DNA of 24,392 bases from Treponema sp. UBA4319 (lineage in GTDB: Bacteria > Spirochaetota > Spirochaetia > Treponematales > Treponemataceae). Made by a program: the position numbers and the translations under genes. Below the pieces are notes generated by a model that saw only the letters and a list, made by a program, of their open reading frames with translations, had not been told where the DNA came from and ran no database searches. Of this stretch, positions 15,159 through 21,391 are shown in pieces (the first letter of the stretch is position 1; each line of letters starts with the position of its first letter). The stretch lies in assembly GCA_002393865.1 (NCBI GenBank), contig DGUD01000218.1, positions 1 through 24,392 on the forward strand, given 5' to 3'.

Positions 15159-16199
15159 CTAACCCCTGGCGTATCCGAGCTTTGCCGCGAACACCGCCTC
15201 AAGTTTTTCCTGCAAAGCCTTGTTCATGTTGTATATATAATCGACGCCGTCCTCCAGCAGGCGCGGGCGGCTTATGAACTCATTGTAATATGACTCCGAG
15301 TTCCAGAGCTGCCGCACCTCCGCAAGCACGGCATCAGCCCGCTCCGGAGCATAGAGAATAAGCGCGTCGGGGTTCACCAGCCCTTCCTCCGGTTTGTTCT
15401 CGGAGCCGTTGTATATAGGGATGCAGGCGGATCGGAAAGCCTCGAACAGCTTTTCAGTCACGTAGCCGCGGACGGACACATTCTCCGGGCAAATATTGAA
15501 CATATAGCGGCGGAGATACGTAGGCTTGTCGTCCGCACAGTCCTGCCACAGGGAATCATCATTATGACGGAACGTGCCGGGGCAATCTATGCGCGCCACC
15601 GGAGAAAGCAAATCAAGAATCTGGCTCCGTATCCCGCCGCCAGAGGTGTTGTCGCCGACAGGCCTGTCGTGGTGGGCAATCAGGGCGCAGAATTTATCCT
15701 TCTTCATCCTGAGCGCGTTCAGCGCCCGTATACGCCGCAAGATTTCATCCTTATCAAAGGTATCGAAATACGTATGGCACCAGAGCGGCAGCCTCGCATA
15801 GTTCTCTTCCGTCCGGTCAAGGGAAAAGCCAACCGACACATCGCAGCATCCGGTGCATTCGTGGCTGTAGGCGGTGAAATTCCGTACGACATCCTCACCG
15901 GTATAGAACACTTTGACGGCAGCCTTTGATTTCTGAACCGCGCGGAGCGGACCCTCGACAGAAAAAAATTCAAGCTGCGGACGGTAGCAGCTCAGACGGA
16001 ATTCCCCGAATGATTCGGGGAGATAGGGCTTCATGAAGAACGACCCCAGGCTTTGCGGGGTCATTTTGCCGTACCAGTTGGTGAAACAGACACGCGGGTG
16101 CCGGTCGAAAACCGCGCGCAGGGCATCCCGGAGCCAGACCAGAGATGTCTGCATGGCGCGGATACAACGCCTTGCACAGCGCACGCACACGCGAATCAC
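15159..16199 (-). CDS. GT10 alpha-1,3/1,4-fucosyltransferase-like glycosyltransferase
   Basis: A 346-residue protein. The C-terminal half has the GT10 signature: YMFNICPENVSVRGYVTEKL followed by FEAF (about residues 232-255), then ACIPIYNGS and NPDALI. GT10 enzymes transfer fucose from GDP-fucose to GlcNAc or glucose in alpha-1,3 or alpha-1,4 linkage, as in Lewis antigens. The N-terminal half (PRVCFTNWYG, VKVFYTGED) is compatible with a GT-B fold acceptor domain. The open frame extends to 16232, but GTG 16199 is preferred: GAGG lies eight bases upstream (16208-16211) and the codon overlaps the GT6 stop as GTGA, as at several other junctions here. A later ATG (MQTSLVW) is an alternative. The GT10 call is firm; acceptor and linkage are inferred. 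Confidence 0.88.
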   Translation of the reverse strand: MIRVCVRCARRCIRAMQTSLVWLRDALRAVFDRHPRVCFTNWYGKMTPQSLGSFFMKPYLPESFGEFRLSCYRPQLEFFSVEGPLRAVQKSKAAVKVFYTGEDVVRNFTAYSHECTGCCDVSVGFSLDRTEENYARLPLWCHTYFDTFDKDEILRRIRALNALRMKKDKFCALIAHHDRPVGDNTSGGGIRSQILDLLSPVARIDCPGTFRHNDDSLWQDCADDKPTYLRRYMFNICPENVSVRGYVTEKLFEAFRSACIPIYNGSENKPEEGLVNPDALILYAPERADAVLAEVRQLWNSESYYNEFISRPRLLEDGVDYIYNMNKALQEKLEAVFAAKLGYARG

Positions 16200-16924
16200 G
16201 TCTCCGACCTCAAGAACGAATGCCCCCCCCACTTGCTTTTGTCACGCATCTGTATTTTCCTGTCAAAAGGAAGCTTCCAGTCCTGCGGGTACAGATATGC
16301 AGGGGACAAAACCCTGAATTTGCCGGGATAATCAATCATATAGCGGTTAAGATGGCTCTCATCATGCCAGAGCGCGATGACGTTCCGGGCGTAATCAGCC
16401 TCAGTCCTCTGAGACAGGCAGCGTGCCAGAGCAAGGAAATCATCCGCGCACCCCCCATTGAATGCCCCGGAAAAATAGGAGGAGCCCTCCTCCAAAGGAA
16501 CGCAGGCGGAACAATCGGGGTTCCTGTCATAGGTAAAATCCCGCGGCAGCCTGTCGAAAAAGCCCGGATGGATAGTAACGAAAAGCTTCTCGTCCCCCTC
16601 AGGAAGGATTTCAGCGGCATGGACTTCCTGCATGACAAGCAGATTGGCATTCATGAACATGAGATAGTCCATTTTCCTGAGGGCAGACTCAGCCTTCAGG
16701 AAATAGCTGAAGCGGCGCAAAGTAGGGAACGGCCAGGGCTCGGCCTCCTGCCGGACAGTATGAACGCGTTCCGTCTCCAGCCGCAGCAAATTCTCGCTGT
16801 CAGTAAACAGGAAATAATGCTTCTCCACGTCGGTAAGGAATTTTTCCTCGCAGGAACGATAGAACGAATCCCAGAAAACCGCATACCTGCCGGTGCAGAC
16901 ATAGAGTATCCCAACTTTCTCCAT
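16196..16924 (-). CDS. GT6 family glycosyltransferase (ABO-type alpha-1,3-GalNAc/Gal transferase)
   Basis: A 242-residue protein resembling bacterial GT6 enzymes, relatives of the human ABO transferases. It has FPTLRRFSYFLK (66-77), MDYLMFMNANLLV (85-97), YFSGAFNGG (150-158) and ALWHDESHLNRY (184-195), all GT6 landmarks. The vertebrate DxD metal motif is replaced by Asn92-Ala-Asn94, the NxN form known from metal-independent bacterial GT6 enzymes. The family transfers Gal or GalNAc alpha-1,3 from UDP to a galactose that is often alpha-1,2-fucosylated. ATG 16924 is chosen: AAGGA lies seven bases upstream and the start overlaps the preceding stop as TGATG. Its 3' end contains an eight-G run (coding Trp232-Gly-Gly234) just before the GT10 start. 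Confidence 0.9.
   Translation of the reverse strand: MEKVGILYVCTGRYAVFWDSFYRSCEEKFLTDVEKHYFLFTDSENLLRLETERVHTVRQEAEPWPFPTLRRFSYFLKAESALRKMDYLMFMNANLLVMQEVHAAEILPEGDEKLFVTIHPGFFDRLPRDFTYDRNPDCSACVPLEEGSSYFSGAFNGGCADDFLALARCLSQRTEADYARNVIALWHDESHLNRYMIDYPGKFRVLSPAYLYPQDWKLPFDRKIQMRDKSKWGGHSFLRSET
16223..16230 (-). repeat. G8 homopolymer at the GT6-GT10 junction
   Basis: Eight consecutive G on the minus strand near the GT6 3' end. One extra G would shift the GT6 frame into the open GT10 frame and predict a GT6-GT10 fusion. Loss of one G gives a TGA a few codons on. Slippage is not shown by this single sequence. Confidence 0.8.
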
Positions 16925-17766
16925 CACACGTTCCTTCCTGCTATACACCTTATATGATACAGGGCGCGGCATGAGAAATCCTCAAGCAGGGCATACACGC
17001 TTGCAAGGAAAACCTTCAGCCTTGCAAAAGGCACCGAACGGGCATCCTCCCGCACCCATGAAAAGAAAAAGGAGACTACCCGCGCACGCTGCTCTTCGAA
17101 CGTGCCGGTCTTCGGACGAATGGACGAGGGGTTGTCGTCATAATAATACAGCAGAGGATTGGCCAGATAAGCGATTTTATGCGTATACGCGATGCAAAAC
17201 CAGCAGGCATAATCCTCGATAGCCTTAAACGGTTCCTCCTCCGGGAACGGTTGCCTCAAAGCGGAAAAAAGCGAAGCATTCGCGATGAACGAGCTGCATA
17301 TCACAGGATTCCTGCCATAAAAATCCTTGAACGAATACTCGCGGTCTTTTGAGCCGCCGAAATATGCCTCGTATTTTGAGATATAATCCGTCCTCCACGC
17401 GTTCGTGCAGCATGCCCCAAGATGCTTTTTCCGCATAAAGTACAGCTGCGCCTCCAGCTTGGCGGGGAGCCAGCAGTCGTCATCGTCGCTGAACGCAAGC
17501 CATTCCCCGCGGGCATTATCGATTCCCCTGTTGCGGGCATAGGCCGGAAAACCGTGCGCCGGGCCGCAGGCTATGTATCTGACGCGGCTATCCTGAAGCG
17601 AGGCGACGACAGCCTTTGTATTGTCCGTCGAGCCATCATCGCACACAAGAACCTCAAGGTTCCGGTATGTCTGCCCTAAAATGCTCTGCACAGTCTTGAG
17701 CAGCAAATCCGCACGATTACAGGTGGGAATAATGACAGACACCAAGCCAAGTATTTTTTCTTTCAT
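16924..17766 (-). CDS. GT2 family glycosyltransferase
   Basis: A 280-residue GT-A glycosyltransferase of family GT2. It has LVSVIIPTCNRADLLLKTVQ at residues 8-27, VLVCDDGSTDNT (39-50), ARNRGIDNARGEWLAFSDDDDCW with the metal-binding acidic cluster, and IEDYACW in the acceptor-base region. It would add one sugar to the lipid-linked repeat on the cytoplasmic side; donor and acceptor cannot be read. It appears to be the first gene of the long minus-strand operon: a terminator-like hairpin at 17953-17983 lies upstream, followed by 187 bases before ATG 17766. The start lacks a clear Shine-Dalgarno and sits in an A+T-rich stretch. Confidence 0.92.
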   Translation of the reverse strand: MKEKILGLVSVIIPTCNRADLLLKTVQSILGQTYRNLEVLVCDDGSTDNTKAVVASLQDSRVRYIACGPAHGFPAYARNRGIDNARGEWLAFSDDDDCWLPAKLEAQLYFMRKKHLGACCTNAWRTDYISKYEAYFGGSKDREYSFKDFYGRNPVICSSFIANASLFSALRQPFPEEEPFKAIEDYACWFCIAYTHKIAYLANPLLYYYDDNPSSIRPKTGTFEEQRARVVSFFFSWVREDARSVPFARLKVFLASVYALLEDFSCRALYHIRCIAGRNV

Positions 17767-17796
17767 AAAAATAATGAAAACGACAATCAGGGCACG

Positions 17797-17827
17797 AATT
17801 TATGCAATCAAGCCGGAACAATAACAA
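17797..17827 (-). promoter_or_regulatory. Weak candidate promoter for the long minus-strand operon
   Basis: On the minus strand TTGTTA (17822-17827) and TAAATT (17797-17802) are 19 bases apart, leaving a leader of about 25 bases before ATG 17766. Spacing is longer than ideal. The rest of the 265-base gap (17767-18031) holds only the terminator-like hairpin and no credible small gene. Confidence 0.3.
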
Positions 17828-17952
17828 GCTCTAAACCGGGCTATTCTTTTCCGTAAAAACAAAAGAAGAGACAGTCAAGAGGAAATTCGTGATACCTTAA
17901 GGCTGCGCCGCAAGAAGCCCGCTGCAACCGGCAGGATTGCTTCCATAATAAT

Positions 17953-17983
17953 CCAAAAACAGGGGCACGTCAAGTGCCGTGCC
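17953..17983 (-). terminator. Rho-independent terminator after the acyltransferase gene
   Basis: The minus strand reads GGCACGGCACTTGACGTGCC, then CCTGTTTTT. It can form a six-pair outer stem (GGCACG/CGTGCC) or a five-pair inner stem (GGCAC/GTGCC, loop TTGAC) before a five-T run. It lies about 50 bases after the acyltransferase stop and upstream of the GT2 gene, so it probably separates two transcripts. Confidence 0.6.
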
Positions 17984-18031
17984 AGCGGCGGGAAAGGAGC
18001 GGCTCAGAGCGCATGGAAGGACAAGCGCATG

Positions 18032-19078
18032 TCATACACCAAATCGTACCCGCATATACGCAAAGAACGGCCGTTCCAGCATCCGGTTCACCAAACGGGC
18101 AAGCAGAAAAGAGAAAAGAAGCAGTATCGCGTAGCAGCAAAGGAAATCAAAATAAGCATTCCGAAGCCTCAGCGAACGCACGATATTCGCAACAGCAGGG
18201 AGTAAGCAGACATGATAAAGATAGATGGCATAGCTGTTGTCACCCAGAATCTCCAAGCACCTGAAGCATTTTCCGCTGACAGTATTGAACAGCGTGTAAC
18301 AGAAGAGGAAGAGCAATATGCCATATTGGACATGGATTTCCAGAATGTCCATATAGCACTTTGAGAGCAGGAAGCCGAAAGAAATGAAACATAGGCATAC
18401 AAAGCAAGCCTTTCTTTCCTGCCTGAAGCCATCTCTTTCGAATGTATAAAACGCAATGCCCAATGCCAACAGCGGAAGCTGCCGCGGCAGCCAGTAATAA
18501 AAGAATTCCCCCGGCGGAAATCCCAATGCATAAAAAAGCCATGTGCTCAGCCAGCACACCAGTACTGAAACGATGAAAAAAGCGACGGCCCTTCGCGCAG
18601 TTCCTAGCAATCTCCTGAGCATCGGCGCAATGGCAAGGAAAATCACCAAATCACCCACATACCAGTTTGCATTAAAATTGATAAAACGATAAGAAAAGCC
18701 GTTCAAGAAGCTCAGGGAGAAAAAGAGCGCCTGCCAGATAGTATCGTGCAGACCAGGAATTTTCCCAATCCGCACACAATGCCATAGCAATGCCCCTAAT
18801 CCAGCCGTATAAAGGACAGGGATAAGCCGTACCAGTTTGTGGGCGATATACTGAAAATACCCCCCTCCATATCTGTTACTGTCCAAAGATTTGAATGCCA
18901 AATATGCAGAAAGCACGAAAAAGAGCTGGACACAGTACATTCCCGCCAAAAGAACGCCACCTCCACGAGACACAGGAAAAACCTGCGCCGTATGAGTGGC
19001 AAGCACACCGAGAATTCCGAACCCCTTAGCCTTGGAAATCCATGCAATTTTTCTAGGAGCCTTCACATCGCCTTGCAT
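18032..19078 (-). CDS. Acyltransferase-3 family membrane protein (OafA-like)
   Basis: A 348-residue polytopic membrane protein of the acyltransferase-3 family, which transfers acetyl or other acyl groups onto surface sugars. The family (R/K)-x10-H motif is visible as Lys18 to His29 (KGFGILGVLATH). About ten hydrophobic segments follow, including YCVQLFFVLSAYLAF and the late ILGDNSYAIYLYHVCLLP block. It probably O-acylates a glycan made by this locus (inference). The gene is visibly richer in A and T than its neighbours, and it sits alone between a terminator-like hairpin and its own candidate promoter, suggesting separate acquisition. ATG 19078 is used; a GTG four codons on has AAGG just before it and is a real alternative. 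Confidence 0.9.
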   Translation of the reverse strand: MQGDVKAPRKIAWISKAKGFGILGVLATHTAQVFPVSRGGGVLLAGMYCVQLFFVLSAYLAFKSLDSNRYGGGYFQYIAHKLVRLIPVLYTAGLGALLWHCVRIGKIPGLHDTIWQALFFSLSFLNGFSYRFINFNANWYVGDLVIFLAIAPMLRRLLGTARRAVAFFIVSVLVCWLSTWLFYALGFPPGEFFYYWLPRQLPLLALGIAFYTFERDGFRQERKACFVCLCFISFGFLLSKCYMDILEIHVQYGILLFLFCYTLFNTVSGKCFRCLEILGDNSYAIYLYHVCLLPAVANIVRSLRLRNAYFDFLCCYAILLLFSFLLARLVNRMLERPFFAYMRVRFGV

Positions 19079-19084
19079 TCCCGA

Positions 19085-19114
19085 AACCTACCATAAAGGG
19101 ACAACACTTGTCAA
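19085..19114 (-). promoter_or_regulatory. Candidate promoter overlapping a short palindrome before the acyltransferase gene
   Basis: The minus strand has a perfect -35 TTGACA (19109-19114), an 18-base spacer and a poor -10 TAGGTT (19085-19090), only six bases before ATG 19078. The palindrome GACAA-CAC-TTGTC (19100-19112) overlaps the -35 and could be an operator. If this promoter is real, the transcript would be nearly leaderless or would use the GTG four codons downstream. Confidence 0.35.
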
Positions 19115-19171
19115 GTTCCGCCCAGCACAGGGATCAGTATGAAAAAAAAATGCGCGCGCAGGCGGGAATGC

Positions 19172-20071
19172 TCAGGGCTCCCGGCAGATGCGCAGGAAAA
19201 CATCGGAGGATTTCACGATTTCCTGAATTTTGCGCTTCTGCTTGTGGTAGGGGCTGGCGCGCATCATATCCGTGGAGACGTCCTCTAGGTGCTGCACGTG
19301 CAGCCGGGGGGAATAGAGCATCCTGAGCCCCGCACGGGTGCACTCAAGGTGCAGGATATCTTCCTCAAAATAAAGGAAGGTTTCAGGATTGAAGGCCGCA
19401 CTGCGCTTTTTCATAAAATCTTCTGAAAATATATAACAAGAACCGTGCAGCACCACCGCTTCCATCTCCTGGTCGACGGGTACCGGGACGCCATGCCCCT
19501 TCTTAGGGAAAAAACGGCGCAGCCAGCCGAGCAGGAGGTGGCGCGTATAATAATATGGAAAGAATTTTAAAATGTGGCGGTTCCAGAGGTTCATCTGGCG
19601 GACATCCTCCTCCCCCTGCCCGCGCAGATAGCGCGCGTCCGTGGCGTAGCGGGGGTTCTGGTGGCTGCCGGTGGCGGGATTCACAATATCCGGGCCGAGC
19701 ACGGCAAAGCGGGTGCGGCCGTACAGCTCGTCTATCCTGCAGAGGAAGTCCGGCTGCCGCACAAGGACGTCGTTGTTCATCACGACGACGTACGAGGGCG
19801 CAAAGCGCTCGCGCAGCCACGCATAGCCGATGTTGTTCCCGCGGGCAAAGCCCTCGTTCGCCCCGTTGAGCAGCACGTGCACGCAGGGCACATCCTTGTA
19901 TCGCCTACGGAGGGCGTCCCCGCTGCCGTTGGGGGAGGCATTGTCCACGACGGCAATCCGTATCAGCCCGTGCGGAAAGAGCGACAGGAGCGCGTCAACG
20001 CAGTCGCAGGTCATGTCATAGGCCAGGTAGTGCAGGATAACGAATCCGAAAAGCTTGTCAGGTGCTTCCAT
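19172..20071 (-). CDS. GT2 family glycosyltransferase (rhamnosyltransferase-like)
   Basis: A 299-residue GT2 enzyme: FVILHYLAYDMT, IAVVDNASPNGSG, GANEGFARGNNIGY, YVVVMNNDVLV (metal site) and FLYFEEDILHLECTRAG. The VDNASPNGS and NEGFARGNN blocks resemble WcaA/RfbN-type rhamnosyltransferases, but the sugar cannot be fixed. It starts at ATG 20071, diverging from the plus-strand operon. The 93 bases between its stop and the acyltransferase gene hold a GC-rich self-complementary decamer followed by a nine-T run (minus strand, 19142-19150), only a weak terminator candidate. Confidence 0.9.
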   Translation of the reverse strand: MEAPDKLFGFVILHYLAYDMTCDCVDALLSLFPHGLIRIAVVDNASPNGSGDALRRRYKDVPCVHVLLNGANEGFARGNNIGYAWLRERFAPSYVVVMNNDVLVRQPDFLCRIDELYGRTRFAVLGPDIVNPATGSHQNPRYATDARYLRGQGEEDVRQMNLWNRHILKFFPYYYTRHLLLGWLRRFFPKKGHGVPVPVDQEMEAVVLHGSCYIFSEDFMKKRSAAFNPETFLYFEEDILHLECTRAGLRMLYSPRLHVQHLEDVSTDMMRASPYHKQKRKIQEIVKSSDVFLRICREP

Positions 20072-20091
20072 GAGGCAAGTCTATTCCCTTC

Positions 20092-20120
20092 TTGAAGAAT
20101 ATGCAAGAAGAAAATATAAT
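20092..20120 (+). promoter_or_regulatory. Sigma70-type promoter for the plus-strand glycosyltransferase operon
   Basis: TTGAAG (20092-20097), a 17-base spacer and a perfect TATAAT (20115-20120) lie in the 126-base divergent gap. The predicted start of transcription is near 20127, about 70 bases before ATG 20198. Confidence 0.65.
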
Positions 20121-20123
20121 GGA

Positions 20124-20150
20124 GCCTGCAAAACCGCACTTTTGCAAGGC
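20124..20150. repeat. Inverted repeat at the predicted transcription start
   Basis: GCCTGCAAAA, loop CCGCAC, then TTTTGCAAGGC form a ten-pair stem with one bulged A. It overlaps the expected start of the plus-strand transcript, so it could be an operator or a 5' hairpin. No T run follows directly, so it is not a typical terminator. Confidence 0.55.
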
Positions 20151-20197
20151 TCTGCCCGAAAACAATGCTTTTTTGAAGCAGGCCTTGATGGAGCATA

Positions 20198-21388
20198 ATG
20201 GACAAGCTGGATTCCGACCGGAAACTCAGAAAAATAACCTTCCTCACGGGCCATTCCTGGAAGAGCAAGCGGCTCGGCGGCTTCCACAAATTTGCGGAGG
20301 CAGCCTGCGCGCAGGGGGCCGAGACGGTATTCTTCAGCTTTCCGCGCCCCTACTACGGGCTCCTCATGCATCAGGAGCTGTTCAACGCAAAGGCTATCCG
20401 GGAGCTGCAGAAGGGCGTCAGCTACACGGTGGAGGGCTCGACGCTGCACAACGTGACGTTCGCGACGCTCAAGCTGCCCAACGTCTGCCGCCGCTTTCTG
20501 ACGGACGGGATGATGAACGCGCTGGAGCGATTCTCATTCACCCCGTTCTCCCGCTTTGCGCGGCGCTGGCTCGACGGCACGGATGTCTTTGTCTTTGAGT
20601 CGGCGGACGGCATCATTTTCATAGACCGGCTGAAAAAGCGCTACCCGCAGGCGAAATTTGTGTACCGCCCCAGCGATCCGCTCATGTACGACGGCGCGCT
20701 CAGCCGCTACGAGAAGAACGAGCGGCACATCATGGAGGCGGCAGACCTGAGCATAGTGGTGAACGAGGAGGGGCTGGCTCTGTACCGCCGCAAGATTCCC
20801 GGCTTCGACGAGCGCATCCCCCACGTGCTGCTCTCCAACGGCGTGGATATCGAATCCTATACAAAGGAATACCCTGCGCCGGAGCTGCTGCGTGGCAGAA
20901 CCACGCTGCTCTACGTGGGCGCATGGGCGGTGGAATGGCCGCTGCTGTGCAGGGCGGCGGACGAATGCCCTGACTGCGATTTTGTGGTGGTCTGCCCGAA
21001 CTACCCGGATGCCGGCACCCTGCAAGAGGCGGAAAGCCACGGAAACCTGCACTATGTCCCCGGCATTCCGCCTGAGGAGGTGCCCGCGTGGATAACGAAC
21101 TGCACGGCAGTGATGGTTCCCTACGTGACGGGATTCTACAAGAACAGGCCGCTGGGCATTACGGCAAAATACTATCAGGCGATGGCTGCCCGCAAGCCCA
21201 TCGTGGCATACTGCGACACCCCCAGGCTTGAGGATGCGGGCGTATCCGTCACCTACACCTACGAGGAATTCATAGCGGCGGCAAAACGTGCCGTCCTGCA
21301 GAAGGAATGCAGCTATGCCTTTGACCTCGCGGGACGGGACTGGGGGAAAATCACGCGGAAATTCATGGAGCTGCTGGAGGATTTGTAA
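20198..21388 (+). CDS. GT-B glycosyltransferase, possibly GumK-like
   Basis: A 396-residue protein with the two-lobe layout of GT-B glycosyltransferases. The N-terminal lobe includes FLTGHSWKSKRLGGFHKFAEA and FVYRPSDPLMYD; the C-terminal lobe includes LLYVGAW, LHYVPGIPPEEVPAWI, VMVPY and KYYQAMAARKPIVAY, where the usual donor-binding glutamate region is weakly conserved. The overall pattern recalls GumK (GT70) and related GT4-type enzymes, but I cannot assign the sugar. No signal peptide or clear membrane segment is seen. It is the first gene of the plus-strand operon; ATG 20198 has GGAG four bases upstream and the next gene starts three bases after its stop. Confidence 0.8.
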   Translation: MDKLDSDRKLRKITFLTGHSWKSKRLGGFHKFAEAACAQGAETVFFSFPRPYYGLLMHQELFNAKAIRELQKGVSYTVEGSTLHNVTFATLKLPNVCRRFLTDGMMNALERFSFTPFSRFARRWLDGTDVFVFESADGIIFIDRLKKRYPQAKFVYRPSDPLMYDGALSRYEKNERHIMEAADLSIVVNEEGLALYRRKIPGFDERIPHVLLSNGVDIESYTKEYPAPELLRGRTTLLYVGAWAVEWPLLCRAADECPDCDFVVVCPNYPDAGTLQEAESHGNLHYVPGIPPEEVPAWITNCTAVMVPYVTGFYKNRPLGITAKYYQAMAARKPIVAYCDTPRLEDAGVSVTYTYEEFIAAAKRAVLQKECSYAFDLAGRDWGKITRKFMELLEDL

Positions 21389-21391
21389 GCT

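Noticed and set aside
14124..15293. Plus-strand open frame of 389 codons
   Set aside because: It is antisense to the GT11-GT2 gene and shows no recognisable domain.
19142..19165. Terminator after the 19172-20071 GT2 gene (nine T on the minus strand)
   Set aside because: The preceding TGCGCGCGCA is self-complementary but leaves no room for a stable loop, so the call is too weak to list as a feature.
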